Below are positions 63,026 through 64,000 of a DNA stretch of 64,000 bases, one piece after another. The DNA comes from Trichobilharzia regenti. Its lineage: Eukaryota; Platyhelminthes; Trematoda; Strigeidida; Schistosomatidae. The notes under the pieces were generated by a model. It saw only the letters and a program-made list of their open reading frames with translations, searched no databases and was not told where the DNA came from. The DNA lies in assembly GCA_944472135.2 (NCBI GenBank), contig OX235270.1, forward strand, positions 76,083,168 through 76,147,167, written 5' to 3'. Numbering within the stretch: position 1 is the first letter of the stretch; each line of letters starts with the position of its first letter. The position numbers and the translations under genes were made by a program.

Positions 63026-63889
63026 GTGAGTTTTGCAAATTTTATACTTCTTAATGCTTCTTAGCACAGCTTGGTGAGTTTGTAGACAATGTGGTATATT
63101 TCCTAATTTATTTTATTCACTTTTGTTTGATATTTACTCTAACCTCCCCCCACCTCACCCACTAACCGAAATGAAAATAGATAGAATTAAATTCCTACTT
63201 TTTCGTCTATAATCTTGGACGGGACTACGAACCTTTGGAACATGGATCATTTCTTTACTAGCCGTTGCTTATGCCGACCTTTCTTGACTTGTAGTGAACA
63301 CTAAGCAAATCTTCAATTGCAGTTTTTTAAAAACGATGTATCTTTTTTTCAGTCTTGAAATGAAAATTTTATTTTTCTACTTTAATCGTGTGTGTATGTG
63401 TGATTATTTTTTCTTTTTCGTGGCTTACGTCAACAGTTCTGTTTCTGTCTTTCTGTAAAACATCAGCTTGTCTAAACCACTTATTATATAAATTATTTTA
63501 CACTGTGAGCCGTAAATAATCTCCAATACCTTACCACAGACCTCTGATTAGCAATAATATTGATCATTTAGTGCATGGACAATAATGATGATAATAATAT
63601 ATCAATAATATCCGCCTTCTTCTCATCTGTCCGTTAAGCCCACACAGTTTTACTCTGCTAATTATCCGATGACTTTAATAAAACTGGGGAAAAAACTAGA
63701 ATTTCTTGCAATGATTGGTATCTTTCAGTATAAGAATTAGGCTTCATGCTACCCAGGCAGACACACACAAAGAATCATAATGAGATATCAATGAGATGAA
63801 TGACATTTCCTTTCTTTATGTGTGTATGTACAAGAAATAGTAGGATTTGTGCGTACATTATTGAAATGGGTGTAAATAGACGTATCTGT
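63026..63889. other. EFR3: EFR3-like intron 9, no feature supported
   Basis: T-rich and simple-sequence DNA with ATA/AAT runs near 63580. No exon found. Confidence 0.45.
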
Positions 63890-63962
63890 GTGTGCCTCTG
63901 GTTCACTGGTAGAAAATGTGCCGACAACGACGCGCAGATGGTCCGGGTTCCGCTGCCAGTTG
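63890..63962 (+). repeat. tRNA-Gly-like sequence (SINE head or tRNA pseudogene)
   Basis: CTCTGGTTCACTGGTAGAAA resembles the D-arm region of tRNA-Gly and GGTCCGGGTTCCGCTGCC its T-arm, but the B box GGGTTCCGC departs from GGTTCGANTCC and no 3' acceptor pairing is evident. Confidence 0.4.
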
Positions 63963-64000
63963 ATGCTTTCCTAAATCTCGTTTAAGCGGGTAGCAAGCTC

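Noticed and set aside
1..64000. CRISPR array, bacterial operon or phage system
   Set aside because: No regular spaced direct repeats; genes are intron-split and repeats are eukaryotic retroelements.

Overview
The window reads as nuclear DNA of a blood fluke (genus Schistosoma, Platyhelminthes). It is AT-rich, the host genes are split by both 31-43 nt and multi-kilobase introns, and the repeats are the kinds known from schistosomes: RTE-type and CR1-type LINEs, Ty3/Gypsy and BEL/Pao LTR elements, Penelope-like elements with GIY-YIG endonucleases, and tRNA-derived SINEs, some carrying hammerhead ribozyme motifs (Smalpha type). No bacterial feature, CRISPR array or rRNA gene was seen. The species cannot be fixed from sequence reading alone.

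Two host genes are recognisable. (1) Minus strand, 12496 down to the left edge: an ANKHD1/ANKRD17/MASK-type multiple-ankyrin protein. Thirteen exons join in phase to give 1,632 codons covering the N-terminal conserved segment, ankyrin cluster 1, a low-complexity linker and ankyrin cluster 2; the rest, including any KH domain, lies off the left edge. (2) Plus strand, 29822 to beyond the right edge: an EFR3 (rolling blackout) homologue, a plasma-membrane scaffold that recruits PI4-kinase III alpha. Nine in-phase exons are visible. Its first four introns are 35, 31, 43 and 36 nt; the next three are 6.3, 7.8 and 16.2 kb and are filled with repeats.

Region by region: 1-12.5 kb is the MASK-like gene, with an RTE fragment and a 103-bp-arm hairpin in introns. 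12.5-13.4 kb holds the divergent flank and an unidentified decayed reading frame. 13.6-27.5 kb is a dense transposon block: RTE fragments, an internally deleted Gypsy element (15.6-18.8 kb), and a BEL element whose 3' LTR was split by a Penelope-like element that itself contains a large CR1-tail palindrome (19.7-24.2 kb), followed by Penelope, CR1 and RTE fragments. 29.8-63 kb is the EFR3 gene. Its introns hold SINEs, decayed RTE copies, a complete RTE element inserted in another RTE with a 12-bp target duplication (52.8-56.9 kb), a miniature LTR element with near-identical LTRs (59.7-60.8 kb) and a Penelope RT fragment (61.3-62.6 kb).

The two host genes have no evident functional link. Most long reading frames here belong to transposons. 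I found no convincing new biological system. The most interesting items are the datable nested insertions, the recent miniature LTR element with a gag-to-integrase joined frame, the long intronic hairpins, the hammerhead SINEs with stem-III covariation, and the unidentified pseudogene at 12.76-13.38 kb.
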